Positions 50,707 to 59,033 of a stretch of DNA of 64,000 nucleotides are shown here, piece by piece. The stretch is from Paenibacillus_V sp046244365 (lineage in GTDB: Bacteria > Bacillota > Bacilli > Paenibacillales > NBRC-103111). The notes under the pieces are model-generated. The model did no database searches. It was not told the DNA's origin and saw only the letters and a list, made by a program, of their open reading frames with translations. How positions within the stretch are numbered: position 1 is the first letter of the stretch; every line of letters starts with the position of its first letter. The translations under genes and the position numbers were made by a program. The stretch spans positions 6,448,001 through 6,512,000 of the forward strand of contig NZ_CP176395.1 in NCBI RefSeq assembly GCF_046244365.1, given 5' to 3'.

Positions 50707-50958
50707 AATCAGAACACTGGCTTCAAATCAGTCCAAGGCTTAGATGGAAAGAAGCTTCAGGACAAGTTATTCTTAGAGAAGGGAATCAACTGGAACGATC
50801 TCCTTGTTTGGCAAAAACGAGGTGTATGTATTACAAAGCAGTATTATCAAAAGGGAATGGCAACACTAAGTAAGTGGGGTGTTGATTTCGACACGCCAAT
50901 TTTTAGTCAGAATCGAGAGTACATCAATCAATATGTCTATCTGGACAAGGATGAGTAG
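50707..50958 (+). pseudogene. C-terminal stump of a Thg1-like tRNA guanylyltransferase family protein
   Basis: The open frame encodes 83 residues, including KLFLEKGINWNDLLVWQKRG, then VCITKQYYQKG and WGVDFDTPIFSQ, ending QYVYLDKDE. This matches the last part of bacterial Thg1-like proteins as I know them (GINWNDLPxWQKRG is the conserved signature). The N-terminal polymerase domain with its catalytic aspartates is absent: upstream lies the palindrome array and stops in frame. The kinase gene starts two bases after its stop, the operon arrangement seen with intact Thg1-like genes. So this is a remnant of a two-gene RNA repair-type module. Confidence 0.7.
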
Positions 50959-50960
50959 AA

Positions 50961-51398
50961 ATGGAATGTGTAATTTTCATCGGGATTCAAGCATCAGGAA
51001 AATCAACCTTCTATAAAGAAAAATTCTTTAATTCGCATATGCGAATTAACCTTGATATGCTTAGGACAAGGAACCGAGAGGATATATATTTAGCAGCATC
51101 GATCAAGGCCAAACAGTCATTTGTTGTTGATAATACAAGCCCAACAATCGATGACAGGAAGAAGTATATTGATATTGCAAAAGAATATAAGTTCAAGGTA
51201 ATTGGTTATTTCTTTGAGCCTGATTATGATTTGTCCCATGCGAGAAATGAAAAGAGAGAAGGGAAAGAGAAAGTGCATGAGGTTGGCATTAAAAGCACTT
51301 TGAAAAAATTACAGGTACCTACATATGCTGAAGGTTTTGACGACTTGTACATCGTAAGAGCAGCCGAAGGGAAGTTTCGGATTGAGGAAATGGAATGA
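50961..51398 (+). CDS. P-loop kinase, polynucleotide-kinase-like
   Basis: A 145-residue AAA/PNK-type P-loop protein. Walker A is GIQASGKST (Lys14); a lid-like region and Walker B-like strand follow (SFVVDNTSPTIDDRKKYIDI), and a basic stretch (HARNEKREGKEKVHEVGI) sits where T4 Pnkp-type kinases bind phosphate. Similar kinases occur next to Thg1-like polymerases in other bacteria, where RNA end repair is suspected. G+C is lower than the core. It is intact, although its partner gene is truncated. Confidence 0.8.
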   Translation: MECVIFIGIQASGKSTFYKEKFFNSHMRINLDMLRTRNREDIYLAASIKAKQSFVVDNTSPTIDDRKKYIDIAKEYKFKVIGYFFEPDYDLSHARNEKREGKEKVHEVGIKSTLKKLQVPTYAEGFDDLYIVRAAEGKFRIEEME

Positions 51399-51427
51399 AA
51401 CGAGTCCTTTTATTAGGAGTTGATAAT

Positions 51428-51568
51428 ATGGGTATGAATACAAGCTTTCGCTGTAAAGTGAGATTAAAAGAGGAGTTTGTACCCGTCATTGTTAAGATGT
51501 GAGATCAAGGTGTTTTGGGATTCTAAGAATTGATATGAAATCGAAGTTTCATGGGGAGTGGATAATAC
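51428..51568 (+). pseudogene. degenerate small reading frame
   Basis: From ATG 51428 (AGGAG eight bases upstream) the frame reads MGMNTSFRCKVRLKEEFVPV then stops at 51500. Another frame continues as EIKVFWDSKN, stop, YEIEVSWGVDNT up to the next gene. It looks like one small gene with a frameshift and a nonsense change, but the family is not recognised. Confidence 0.35.
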
Positions 51569-51958
51569 ATGATAAAGCATAGCGATATGGAACTTATTCA
51601 ACGAAGGATTGAAGACGGAGACACATCTTTGGTTGATGGCGATATTATCGAAAATTTTCTTGCTTGGCTTCCTAGTTACAATTGCGAAACAGCTGCGGAA
51701 GGATATTTCTCGTTTCTTTCATCGATTGCAAAATACAAACCAAAATTAGTTGAGTCGCTTTTAAAGAAAGCAATCGAACCCGTTTGCTTTTTGGGTTTCG
51801 AGCGTTCAGAGGGCATTATTCGTTGGGCAACTTATTTTGCCGAGAGCGCGGATGCCGTCTATAAACCATCAGAATCAGGAAAGCTTTGGTTGACTCAAGA
51901 ATTACCTAACTACAAGGAATTGATTGAGAAATGTCTGATAGAGCATATGTCAGAATGA
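51569..51958 (+). CDS. hypothetical AT-rich accessory protein
   Basis: A 129-residue acidic, mostly helical protein (MIKHSDMELIQRRIEDGDTS; FLAWLPSYNCETAAEGYFSF; GIIRWATYFAESADAV). No signal peptide or motif is seen. Size, acidity and setting (AT-rich patch with broken genes) resemble immunity proteins of polymorphic toxin systems, but no toxin gene is adjacent and I would not assign it. The ATG at 51569 has GGGGAGTGGATAATAC upstream. Confidence 0.6.
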   Translation: MIKHSDMELIQRRIEDGDTSLVDGDIIENFLAWLPSYNCETAAEGYFSFLSSIAKYKPKLVESLLKKAIEPVCFLGFERSEGIIRWATYFAESADAVYKPSESGKLWLTQELPNYKELIEKCLIEHMSE

Positions 51959-52116
51959 AATTGAGATTGGTAACAGTATCCAGAGCCCACAATTCCTTCT
52001 GCATCTTGCCTGCACTACTTCCTCCCTCTTCCCTCTTCATAACGCCCGCATTTACTTTCAGCAGCTTGACCGCCAATTACACTTTCTCGCCTAACCGCCT
52101 CCTCACGCAAAAATCA

Positions 52117-52163
52117 AAAAACCGCAAGCATAGGACCGCTTCCGGTCGTTGCTTGCGGTTTTT
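52117..52163. terminator. terminator after UMP kinase gene
   Basis: Thirteen-base perfect arms AAAAACCGCAAGC (52117-52129) and GCTTGCGGTTTTT (52151-52163) with an inner GGACCG/CGGTC pairing. It can work in both directions. Confidence 0.85.
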
Positions 52164-52188
52164 AGCTCCAAGTAAACGCCATACCCGT

Positions 52189-52929
52189 CTACTCGTCGAA
52201 CTCCAACACGGAGTCGCTGCTGATCATCGTTCCGTTGTTTTTACCCTCGCACACTTCTTTCATCGAACCCGGTTTGTCAAAGTTGAACACGTGAATCGGC
52301 AAGCTGTAATCCCGTGCTAGGATAAATGCGGACTGATCCATGATCTGCAGATTATGACGGACGACATCATTATAATGGAGGGACTTGTATTTTCGGGCTT
52401 CTTTGTTGTATTTCGGATCCGCGCTGAGCACGCCGTCCACCCCTTGTTTCGCAACGAGCAGCGCTTGGCAGTTTACCTCGATCGCTCGCTGTACGGAAGG
52501 ATAGTCCGTCGTCACGTAAGGCTGTCCGTTGCCTCCTGCAAAAATGACGATATATCCTTTCTCGAGATGATGGATCGCGCGCAACCGGATATACGGCTCC
52601 GCGACGGAAGCGAGCGGTATCGCCGTCATGACGCGTACTTCCTTATCCGTCTTCGCCTTCATGGCTCCCCTTAGCATCAGGCTGTTGATAACGGTGGCCA
52701 GCGTGCCGATATTGTCCGCTTCCGCACGCTCGATCCCCCAGCTCTCCGCCATGCTTCCGCGAAAAATATTGCCCCCGCCGATAACAAGCGCCACTTCCAC
52801 GCCCATGTCCACGACAGACATGATTTCGTTCGTAATGTGGTCGAGCTTGCCGGGCTCAAAGCCGAATTCGTTCCGGCCCGCAACCGCTCCGCCGCTTAGC
52901 TTGATGAGAACCCTCTGGTATCGTTTCAT
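52189..52929 (-). CDS. pyrH: UMP kinase (amino acid kinase family)
   Basis: A 246-residue UMP kinase-like protein. Family motifs are YQRVLIKLSGGAVAG at the start, VALVIGGGNIFRGS, the VAEPYIRLRAIHHLEKGYIVIFAGGNGQPYVTTD region and KQGVDGVLSADPKYN. Relative to the usual PyrH the sequence is divergent (GGAVAG in place of GESLxG; LASVAEPY). AGGAGG lies eight bases before ATG 52929 and two before an ATG at 52935. The normal pyrH neighbours tsf and frr are absent, so this is probably a second, paralogous UMP kinase. Confidence 0.85.
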   Translation of the reverse strand: MKRYQRVLIKLSGGAVAGRNEFGFEPGKLDHITNEIMSVVDMGVEVALVIGGGNIFRGSMAESWGIERAEADNIGTLATVINSLMLRGAMKAKTDKEVRVMTAIPLASVAEPYIRLRAIHHLEKGYIVIFAGGNGQPYVTTDYPSVQRAIEVNCQALLVAKQGVDGVLSADPKYNKEARKYKSLHYNDVVRHNLQIMDQSAFILARDYSLPIHVFNFDKPGSMKEVCEGKNNGTMISSDSVLEFDE

Positions 52930-53071
52930 CCGCATGCCCTCCTCCTCTAGATAATCCCCGCTCCCTGAAAAGAACCGGCGATTCCGACGAAGCATTTGCT
53001 CAAAACCGCCATTTTGCCGGCATAATCCGGATTCCAGACTTTTTTACGGTTACGGGGAACACGGAAATAAA

Positions 53072-53103
53072 AAACACTAAAGCCATAAGCGACTTTAGTG
53101 TTT
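53072..53103 (-). terminator. terminator of the small peptide unit
   Basis: AAACACTAAAG (53072-53082) pairs perfectly with CTTTAGTGTTT (53093-53103); TTTTATTT follows on the minus strand. The stop codon of the 24-residue frame lies in its first arm. Confidence 0.8.
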
Positions 53104-53169
53104 GAACGGGATGGAAACGGGAAGAACGGGAAAACCGGCAAGACCGAAGTTCCGCGGCATTCTCCTCAT
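53095..53169 (-). CDS. candidate 24-residue peptide gene
   Basis: ATG 53169 is preceded by GGAAGGGGTGGGGAT and followed by 24 codons: MRRMPRNFGL at the start, SIPFKH at the end, with a hydrophobic Pro-rich middle (AGFPVLPV). A consensus-spaced promoter lies about 35 bases upstream and a perfect terminator overlaps the stop, so the whole transcript would be about 120 bases and serve only this frame. The basic N-terminus plus hydrophobic core could be a secreted or membrane-active peptide. It could also be a small RNA whose open frame is chance. Confidence 0.45.
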   Translation of the reverse strand: MRRMPRNFGLAGFPVLPVSIPFKH

Positions 53170-53203
53170 ATCCCCACCCCTTCCATTTTGTGACGATCAA
53201 TTC

Positions 53204-53232
53204 ATTGTATCCTTCCCGTCGTGCAAATACAA
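53204..53232 (-). promoter_or_regulatory. sigma-A promoter of the small peptide unit
   Basis: On the minus strand TTGTAT (53227-53232), 17-base spacer, TACAAT (53204-53209). No longer gene lies between it and the terminator at 53072-53103. Confidence 0.6.
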
Positions 53233-53413
53233 CCGAAATATGCAAATTCCTTGCGGAAACTTGAAAAATGGCAACATGCTCACCTGCCACCCTGTAATCC
53301 TTGAGCCGTTTCATTGTTCTACCGACCCAAGTCACCGAGCAACCGCGTATATTTTTTTCGGTTTGCGCACACCGTATAACTGTTATCACGACAAAATTTG
53401 GAGGTTACCGCAA

Positions 53414-53593
53414 ATGAATACATTCCGCGCCAAAGAAATCGCCGCTTCGCCCGTTATGGCGAATGTAACGTATAATGGAGCGCTCTGCTATATTCAACAG
53501 GTGAACGATTCGAACGAAACGGCCCGCATCTACCCGCTCGACCAGCCCGAGAACGAGTTCGAGGTGGCGGTAAGCCAGCTGGTCGAGCAGTAA
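53414..53593 (+). CDS. sspH: small acid-soluble spore protein, H type
   Basis: A 59-residue spore protein of the SspH family: MNTFRAKEIAASPVMANVTY begins the family pattern (RAKEIxxSPxMxNVTYNG), then CYIQQVND, ARIYPLDQPENEFEV and SQLVEQ. These minor proteins accumulate in the spore core under forespore sigma factors. GGAGG lies nine bases before ATG 53414. It proves that the organism, or a recent ancestor, sporulates. Convergent with guaB across a shared terminator. Confidence 0.9.
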   Translation: MNTFRAKEIAASPVMANVTYNGALCYIQQVNDSNETARIYPLDQPENEFEVAVSQLVEQ

Positions 53594-53655
53594 ACGGCAA
53601 AGCAACAAGTGCTGCTCAATCGGGCATTTACCGCGTATAGCCCTAGCTCGAAACG

Positions 53656-53699
53656 AATAAACCTCCATCCCCTTGCGGGTATGAAGGTTTATTTTTTGC
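53656..53699. terminator. bidirectional terminator between sspH and guaB
   Basis: AATAAACCT (53656-53664) pairs with AGGTTTATT (53685-53693), with inner CCATCCCC/GGGTATG pairings and a T run on the plus strand and A run on the minus. Confidence 0.75.
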
Positions 53700-53703
53700 C
53701 GGA

Positions 53704-55203
53704 TCAGTCCTCGGACAAGCTGCTTTCCTTCAAAATAACGTCGTGCGCGCCGCCTTCTACGAGGCTTGTCGCGGACACGAGCGTAATTCTCGCGGTACGC
53801 TGCAGCTCTTCGATCGATTTGGCGCCGCAGTTGCACAGCGTCGATTTGATTTTGCCGATCGTCTTGTCCAGGTTCTCGCGCAGGCTTCCCGCATAAGGCA
53901 CGTAAGAATCGACGCCTTCCTCGAACAGAAGTCCCTGCTTGCCGCCGCTGTCGTAACGCTGCCAGTTGCGCGCGCGATTGGAGCCTTCGCCCCAAAACTC
54001 TTTTACGAAGTTGTTGCCGACCTTCAGCTTACGGGTAGGGCTTTCGTCAAAGCGTGCGAAATAGCGGCCCATCATGACAAAGTCGGCCCCCATCGCCAGC
54101 GCGAGGGTAATATGGTAATCATGCACGATGCCGCCGTCGGAGCAGATCGGTACGTAAATACCTGTCTTCTCGTAGTACTCGTCTCTCGCCGCCGCCACCT
54201 CGATAAGCGCCGACGCTTGCCCTCTGCCGATCCCTTTTTGCTCCCTCGTGATGCAGATGGAACCGCCGCCGATACCGACCTTCACGAAATCCGCACCCGC
54301 TTCGACCAGATACAGAAAGCCTTCGCGGTCAACCACATTCCCCGCCCCGATCTTAACGTCGAAGTTCGCCTTCACGTATTGAACGGTTTCGCTCTGCCAC
54401 TCGCTGTAGCCGTCCGAAGAATCGATGACGAGCACGTCTACGCCGGCTTCAACCAAAGCAGGCACCCGCTCTTCATAATCCTTCGTATTTATGCCTGCGC
54501 CGACCAAGTAGCTCTTGTTGGAGTCAAGCAGCTCGGACGGATATTCCTTATGCGCCTCGTAGTCCTTGCGGAATACGAGATACTCCAGGTTCTGCTGCTC
54601 GTCGACGATCGGTAGGCAATTCAGCTTGTGCTCCCAAATCAAATCGTTCGCTTCCGACAGCGTAATCCCCGACTTGCCGTAAATGAGCTTGGAGAAAGGC
54701 GTCATAAATTCGCTGACCGGCTTCTCCATGGCGTCGCGGCTTGTTCGGTAATCGCGGCTCGTCACGATGCCGAGCAGCTTGCCGTTCGCTGTACCGTCAT
54801 GCGTAACGGCAGCGGTGGAATGGCCCGTTTGCTCTTTCAATGCCAATACTTCCCTAAGCGAATGCGATGGCGTCAAATTGGAGCGGCTTACAACGAACCC
54901 CGCTTTATAACCTTTGACCTTACGCACCATCGCGGCTTGATTTTCCGTAGACTGCGAGCCGAAAATGAACGAAATGCCGCCGCACCGGGCAAGCGCAACC
55001 GCCATCCCGTCGTCGGATACCGACTGCATGACAGCCGAGGAGAACGGAATGTTGAGCGAAATCGCCGCTTGCTCGCCTTTCTTGAACTTCGTAATCGGCG
55101 TGCGCAGCGTCACATTCGCCGTCGTACAGTCCTTCGTCGTCAAGTTGGGCAGTAGCAAATATTCGCTGAATGTCCGCGACGGTTCGTTGTAATAAAATGC
55201 CAT
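53704..55203 (-). CDS. guaB: IMP dehydrogenase
   Basis: A 499-residue enzyme converting IMP to XMP with NAD, the first committed step to GMP. Two CBS domains lie near residues 100-220 (GIVTSRDYRTSRDAMEKPVSEFMTP; LPIVDEQQNLEYLVFRKD). The catalytic loop has Cys in GIGGGSICITREQKGIGRGQ, which differs from the usual bacterial GPGSICTTR and belongs to a distinct branch; the Asp and Gly of the substrate site are in ICSDGGIVHDYH. ATG 55203 has GGAGG nine bases upstream. It is possibly a second IMPDH, since it is not in the usual guaB context. Confidence 0.9.
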   Translation of the reverse strand: MAFYYNEPSRTFSEYLLLPNLTTKDCTTANVTLRTPITKFKKGEQAAISLNIPFSSAVMQSVSDDGMAVALARCGGISFIFGSQSTENQAAMVRKVKGYKAGFVVSRSNLTPSHSLREVLALKEQTGHSTAAVTHDGTANGKLLGIVTSRDYRTSRDAMEKPVSEFMTPFSKLIYGKSGITLSEANDLIWEHKLNCLPIVDEQQNLEYLVFRKDYEAHKEYPSELLDSNKSYLVGAGINTKDYEERVPALVEAGVDVLVIDSSDGYSEWQSETVQYVKANFDVKIGAGNVVDREGFLYLVEAGADFVKVGIGGGSICITREQKGIGRGQASALIEVAAARDEYYEKTGIYVPICSDGGIVHDYHITLALAMGADFVMMGRYFARFDESPTRKLKVGNNFVKEFWGEGSNRARNWQRYDSGGKQGLLFEEGVDSYVPYAGSLRENLDKTIGKIKSTLCNCGAKSIEELQRTARITLVSATSLVEGGAHDVILKESSLSED

Positions 55204-55383
55204 CGAATTCAACCTCCCTAATATAGTCCTTAATCGTAATGCGAAACTCGCAAAGCCCCGGATTCGTTAATCCGTTCGCCATGTTCCGGGTAAATTTTTA
55301 CGATCATATCACCGATGCGAAGGGGAAGTCAACTACTATTTGCACAGGAGGACATTCCGCCCATTCTCCGGTTAAAAAATAAA

Positions 55384-55416
55384 AATACGGAGCATCCGTT
55401 TCCCGGATCTCCGTAT
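55384..55416 (-). terminator. terminator after cheX
   Basis: AATACGGAG-ATCCG (55384-55398 region) pairs with CGGAT-CTCCGTATT (ending 55416), one bulge; TTTTTATTTTT follows on the minus strand. Confidence 0.7.
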
Positions 55417-55443
55417 TCCTTCACCTTATAATCGGCTATCGCA

Positions 55444-55899
55444 TTAAGCTACCAGCACTTGAATATCCATCTCGCCGATGCCGTCCATGATGAGCGGGAT
55501 CGTCAATGCTTTCTTCGGACCGTCCGCCGATCCTGCCGATTCAATTACTTTAGGCGGCGTTATGTCTACGCGCACCCCTTGATTGAACAACATCGTGCTT
55601 GCGTTGCCGGAGATCATGTTGCCAAGCTCCGAAATTGCGCTGCGGCCCATGTCGTCCATTTCGTTCAGTACAAAGCCCCCCATCATCGCCGAAACGAGCT
55701 TAAGCGCCACTTCTTCGTGCAATTCGAACATGATGACGCCGTTCATTTGACCGGTTAGTCCGATTTCAATCCACAAATATTTTTCCGCAAACTTCACTTC
55801 CTTTACGCCCAGCTGGCCTGTTGTCGGACGAATCGCGATCATCTGCTCGATCACGATTCTGGCAGATTCCAAAAAAGGATTGATGTACTCCGCTTTCAT
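55444..55899 (-). CDS. cheX: chemotaxis protein CheX
   Basis: A 151-residue CheX-type phosphatase that removes phosphate from CheY-P. The signature helix is RSAISELGNMISGNASTML, with the catalytic Glu and Asn of the SELxNMxxGNA motif. The flanking strands (FAEKYLWIEIGLTGQMNGVIMFELHEE) fit the fold. ATG 55899 begins the usual KAEYINPFLESA start; the frame extends 48 codons further upstream, but that part is unlike the family. Presence of CheX implies motility. Monocistronic. Confidence 0.92.
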   Translation of the reverse strand: MKAEYINPFLESARIVIEQMIAIRPTTGQLGVKEVKFAEKYLWIEIGLTGQMNGVIMFELHEEVALKLVSAMMGGFVLNEMDDMGRSAISELGNMISGNASTMLFNQGVRVDITPPKVIESAGSADGPKKALTIPLIMDGIGEMDIQVLVA

Positions 55900-56114
55900 G
55901 ACTCTGGTCCCCTTCTCGACAAAATCCCAATTATGGAAAATAACCTTTCCCCCATTATAAACGAAACGAGTAGGTCTCGTATACTGGTTTGCTCGGATTT
56001 TGGCGAATAACCGCGAAAAACGTCCCAGAGACTTGTGTTTCATCGCCTATTGCACAGTCCGAATCCGAACGATTTCAGGCCCTGCTTATGGTTCGTTCGT
56101 CGTTTAAAATCCCG

Positions 56115-56939
56115 CTACATCCGCATGCCAAGCGCGTTTCCGGAGCTGTACCGACGAAGGCCGCGGTAAAAAAGTCCGATCCCGACGGCCGCAAGTCCCG
56201 CCGCCGCGCCCACTGCGCCGAGAGCAAAAGCCGGCTGAAACTCGCGGATCCAGCCGATCGGCAAATAGCTGACGAAGCCGGCGGGCACGGCGGTAAAGAG
56301 CAAAAGCCTGGCAAAGCCGCGAAAAATATCCGTCGGATAAGTCGAGAACGTAATAAACGTGATGAACAGCTGCTGCCCAAGCCCTTCCGCATTGCCGATA
56401 TAGAAGGCCAGCGATTGCGTCGCTACCATAAAGAATAGGAAGATGACCGTGCTCAGCAGCGCAGCCGACACGAATTTCAGCACGCCGGCCGGCGTGCCGT
56501 CACCGAATATCGCGTACAGCAGGAGTCCGAAGACAAGATCGCCGATCGCCGTAACCGACATACGGCTGACCAGCACGTTAAGCAGCACCGGCTTCGGCTG
56601 GGACAAATACAGATCGAGCTGTCCGGTCGCCACGATGTTCGCAATACGCGTCATATTGCCGAAGAAGATGGCGGCGAGCCCGTAACCCGCCGTACCGACC
56701 GCCCACATCATCATGACGTCGTCCTGCTGCCAGCCGTTCACGATCGGGAATTGCTTGAAATAAATGCTCCAGAAAAAAATCCATACCAGGTTGTTAATGA
56801 ACATCATGCCTGCCGTCATCATAAAGCTCATGCGAAACTCCATCGCGCCGGCCGCATTCAGCTTCCAGGACGTCCAGCAAAACCGCAGCCAGCCCCTGTA
56901 TCCTTTATCCGCTTTTACCGCCTTATCCGCCGTTGACAT
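56115..56939 (-). CDS. ABC-2 type permease, DUF990 family
   Basis: A 274-residue membrane protein with six predicted helices, resembling ABC-2/DUF990 permeases such as those linked to YxlF-like or daunorubicin-type exporters. It starts KGYRGWLRFCWTSWKLNAAGAMEFR, has the conserved YFKQFPIVNGW region, and ends RGLRRYSSGNALGMRM. Its start overlaps the end of the other permease by 17 bases. With that permease and an ATPase it forms a complete export complex. Substrate unknown. Confidence 0.85.
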   Translation of the reverse strand: MSTADKAVKADKGYRGWLRFCWTSWKLNAAGAMEFRMSFMMTAGMMFINNLVWIFFWSIYFKQFPIVNGWQQDDVMMMWAVGTAGYGLAAIFFGNMTRIANIVATGQLDLYLSQPKPVLLNVLVSRMSVTAIGDLVFGLLLYAIFGDGTPAGVLKFVSAALLSTVIFLFFMVATQSLAFYIGNAEGLGQQLFITFITFSTYPTDIFRGFARLLLFTAVPAGFVSYLPIGWIREFQPAFALGAVGAAAGLAAVGIGLFYRGLRRYSSGNALGMRM

Positions 56940-57780
56940 TGAGTCTCTTCACTCCTTTCCGGTAAATGAAAGCCAGAAGCACGGCAAGAACCGCCCCCCA
57001 AACGAACTGCACGGCAACCATATGCTGCAAGGCGGCCGCATCGAAGCGCACGGCCGTTTTGGCCGGGAAGTAGACGACCGCCTGGAAGGGCAGCCATTCG
57101 CATACGCGCCGCAGCGCTTCGGGAAACAGCTCGAGCGGAAGCAGCATGCCCCCGATCGTAAACAGAAGCTTATCGTACACGAGCGTCAGTCCTTGCGTCT
57201 CTTCGACCCAGAACGCCGTCAACGCAAGCGACATCCGGATCAGGAAATTAACCGTGAACGCCAGAACCGCTACCGGCCAAAAAGCGATCGCCCCCCAGCC
57301 GAAGTCCGGCACGCCGATAAGCGTAAGCCCCAGCAAGCTGCCGAGCGTCAGATTGATCAGCAGCTTCACGCTCGCCTCGCCCATATATGTCGCATACTGG
57401 TAGCCGATATAGCTGAACGGACGCGTCATCAGATAGGCGATGCCGCCCGTCTTCACTTCCTCTTCCACAGTCGTCGTAACCCGGGGCGAGGCCATGATGA
57501 TCGATTCCGAAACGATCAAATACCAGATCATCTGCGAGAACGTGTATCCTGCGATTCTCTCCGTCCCCATGCCGCCGTACGTCACCTTCCACAGCTGGAT
57601 CAAAATATACAGAATGACGAGCAGAAACAGCGAGCGAAACAACGCATCGACGATATAGGCGAATTGGTTGCGCACGGTAACTTTGCCGATCGCCGAATAC
57701 TTGGCCAGCTTGCGCCCGCTCCCGAACGCCATTAAGCCGCCGACGAGGCTTCGTCTCTCTCCTTTATCGATGCCGTTCAT
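56923..57780 (-). CDS. ABC-2 type permease
   Basis: A 285-residue membrane protein with six predicted helices and a cytoplasmic N-terminus (GKVTVRNQFAYIVDALFRSLF). Segments MASPRVTTTVEEEVKTGGIAYLMTRPFSYIGYQ and ETQGLTLVYDKLLFTIGGML are typical of the DUF990/ABC-2 pair that always occurs as two permeases with one ATPase. It overlaps the ATPase stop as ATGA (57777-57780). Confidence 0.85.
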   Translation of the reverse strand: MNGIDKGERRSLVGGLMAFGSGRKLAKYSAIGKVTVRNQFAYIVDALFRSLFLLVILYILIQLWKVTYGGMGTERIAGYTFSQMIWYLIVSESIIMASPRVTTTVEEEVKTGGIAYLMTRPFSYIGYQYATYMGEASVKLLINLTLGSLLGLTLIGVPDFGWGAIAFWPVAVLAFTVNFLIRMSLALTAFWVEETQGLTLVYDKLLFTIGGMLLPLELFPEALRRVCEWLPFQAVVYFPAKTAVRFDAAALQHMVAVQFVWGAVLAVLLAFIYRKGVKRLNVNGG

Positions 57781-58793
57781 GTCACCGCCTCCTTCCGCTC
57801 CCCGCCTGCGGGCGTTTCCCGCTCCGCCGCATACAGCTTGGCGATCGTCTCCTCAAGCGGAGGATCTTGAATCGTCACGTCCTCGATGCGGCATCTCGCG
57901 GTGAGGAAGCCAAGCACCTCTTCGATCGACGCCGCCGTCGTATCGACGGAAAGCTTCAGGGCCGTTCCGCTCTGCACAACCCGGACTCCCGGCAGGGAGA
58001 TTCCGGCGGCCGGCTCCTTCAGCTTGAGCTCGACGGTCTTGTATTTGAGGAAGCTCGACTTCATGCTTGCAACCGTATCGTCAAGCGCGATTCTGCCGTG
58101 GTTGATGACGATCGCCCTGTCGCACAGCTGCTCGATATCGCCTGCATCGTGCGTCGTTAGAAAGATCGTACAGCCCTCGCGCCGGTTCATCTCGAGAATG
58201 ACCTCGCGAATCGTCTGCTTTACGACGACGTCGAGTCCGATCGTCGGCTCGTCGAGAAATACGACTCGCGGCCTGTGCAAGAGCGCAGCCGCGATTTCGC
58301 AGCGCATCCGTTCGCCGAGCGACAGCTTCCGTACCGGAATCGGCAGGAACGGCTCGAGTCCGAACCGGTGAACAAGCTCGTCGCGCCGGTCGGCGAAAGC
58401 CGTTTTTCCCAGCTCATAAATGCTGCCCATCAGCTCGAACGAATCCATCACCGGCAAATGGTACCACAGCTGCGACTTTTGGCCGAACACCGAGCCGATC
58501 CGAAACGCAAGCCGGCTGCGGTCCTTCCACGGACAATAGCCGAGAACGTCCGCGGTGCCGCTGGTCGGATGCAAAATGCCGGTAAGCATTTTGATCGTCG
58601 TCGATTTGCCTGCGCCGTTCGGACCGAGGAACGCAACCTTCTCTCCTTCCTTCACTTCAAAATCGATTCCTTCCACGGCCCGCTTCTCGGCATAGACAGG
58701 GCGAAACAGCGATTGCACGCTGCCCTTCAAGCCGGGCGGCTTCTTTTTGACCGCGAACGATTTACATAGTCCTTCCACTTTAATAACCGCCAT
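57777..58793 (-). CDS. ABC transporter ATP-binding protein (exporter type)
   Basis: A 338-residue ATPase. Walker A is LGPNGAGKSTTIKML, the Q-loop is in VFGQKSQLWYHLP, the signature is KLSLGERMRCEIAAALLHRP, Walker B is VVFLDEPTIGLD, and the switch His is in TTHDAGDIEQLC. The extra N-terminal segment KKKPPGLKGSVQSLFRPVY and C-terminal domain fit the DUF990-linked group. ATG 58793 has GGGGGAG seven bases upstream; the frame is open for 68 codons above, crossing the putative attenuator. First gene of a three-gene exporter operon. Confidence 0.92.
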   Translation of the reverse strand: MAVIKVEGLCKSFAVKKKPPGLKGSVQSLFRPVYAEKRAVEGIDFEVKEGEKVAFLGPNGAGKSTTIKMLTGILHPTSGTADVLGYCPWKDRSRLAFRIGSVFGQKSQLWYHLPVMDSFELMGSIYELGKTAFADRRDELVHRFGLEPFLPIPVRKLSLGERMRCEIAAALLHRPRVVFLDEPTIGLDVVVKQTIREVILEMNRREGCTIFLTTHDAGDIEQLCDRAIVINHGRIALDDTVASMKSSFLKYKTVELKLKEPAAGISLPGVRVVQSGTALKLSVDTTAASIEEVLGFLTARCRIEDVTIQDPPLEETIAKLYAAERETPAGGERKEAVT

Positions 58794-58883
58794 CGTGATT
58801 CTCCCCCTACTGAAATGTGCTGCCAAACAAGCCGTAAAGCGGCACGGCCGTTCAAACAGCGGTTGGACAGCGTTACGGGAAAA

Positions 58884-58931
58884 ACAAAAAAACTCGCGCA
58901 GCTTCGCCCCGGGAGGCGGAACTTGCGCGAG
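58884..58931 (-). terminator. possible attenuator upstream of the ABC exporter
   Basis: CTCGCGCA (58893-58900) pairs with TGCGCGAG (58924-58931) and the stem continues through GCTTCGCC/GGCGGAA; TTTTTTTGTTTT follows on the minus strand. It stands 90 bases before the ATPase ATG with no minus-strand gene above it, so it probably ends a leader transcript. Confidence 0.6.
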
Positions 58932-59033
58932 GTCTTTTATCCCTACGGTGTAGCCAGCTATCGCTGCGCCGGCTTCGCTTGGTTCGGCCGTAAACACGCC
59001 GGATCCCTAGAAGCCCTTCCACTTAATTGCTAT

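Noticed and set aside
53000..53389. 129-codon minus-strand frame
   Set aside because: It starts inside the sspH promoter region, runs through a perfect promoter and terminator, and has no ribosome site. The short 24-codon frame fits the signals better.
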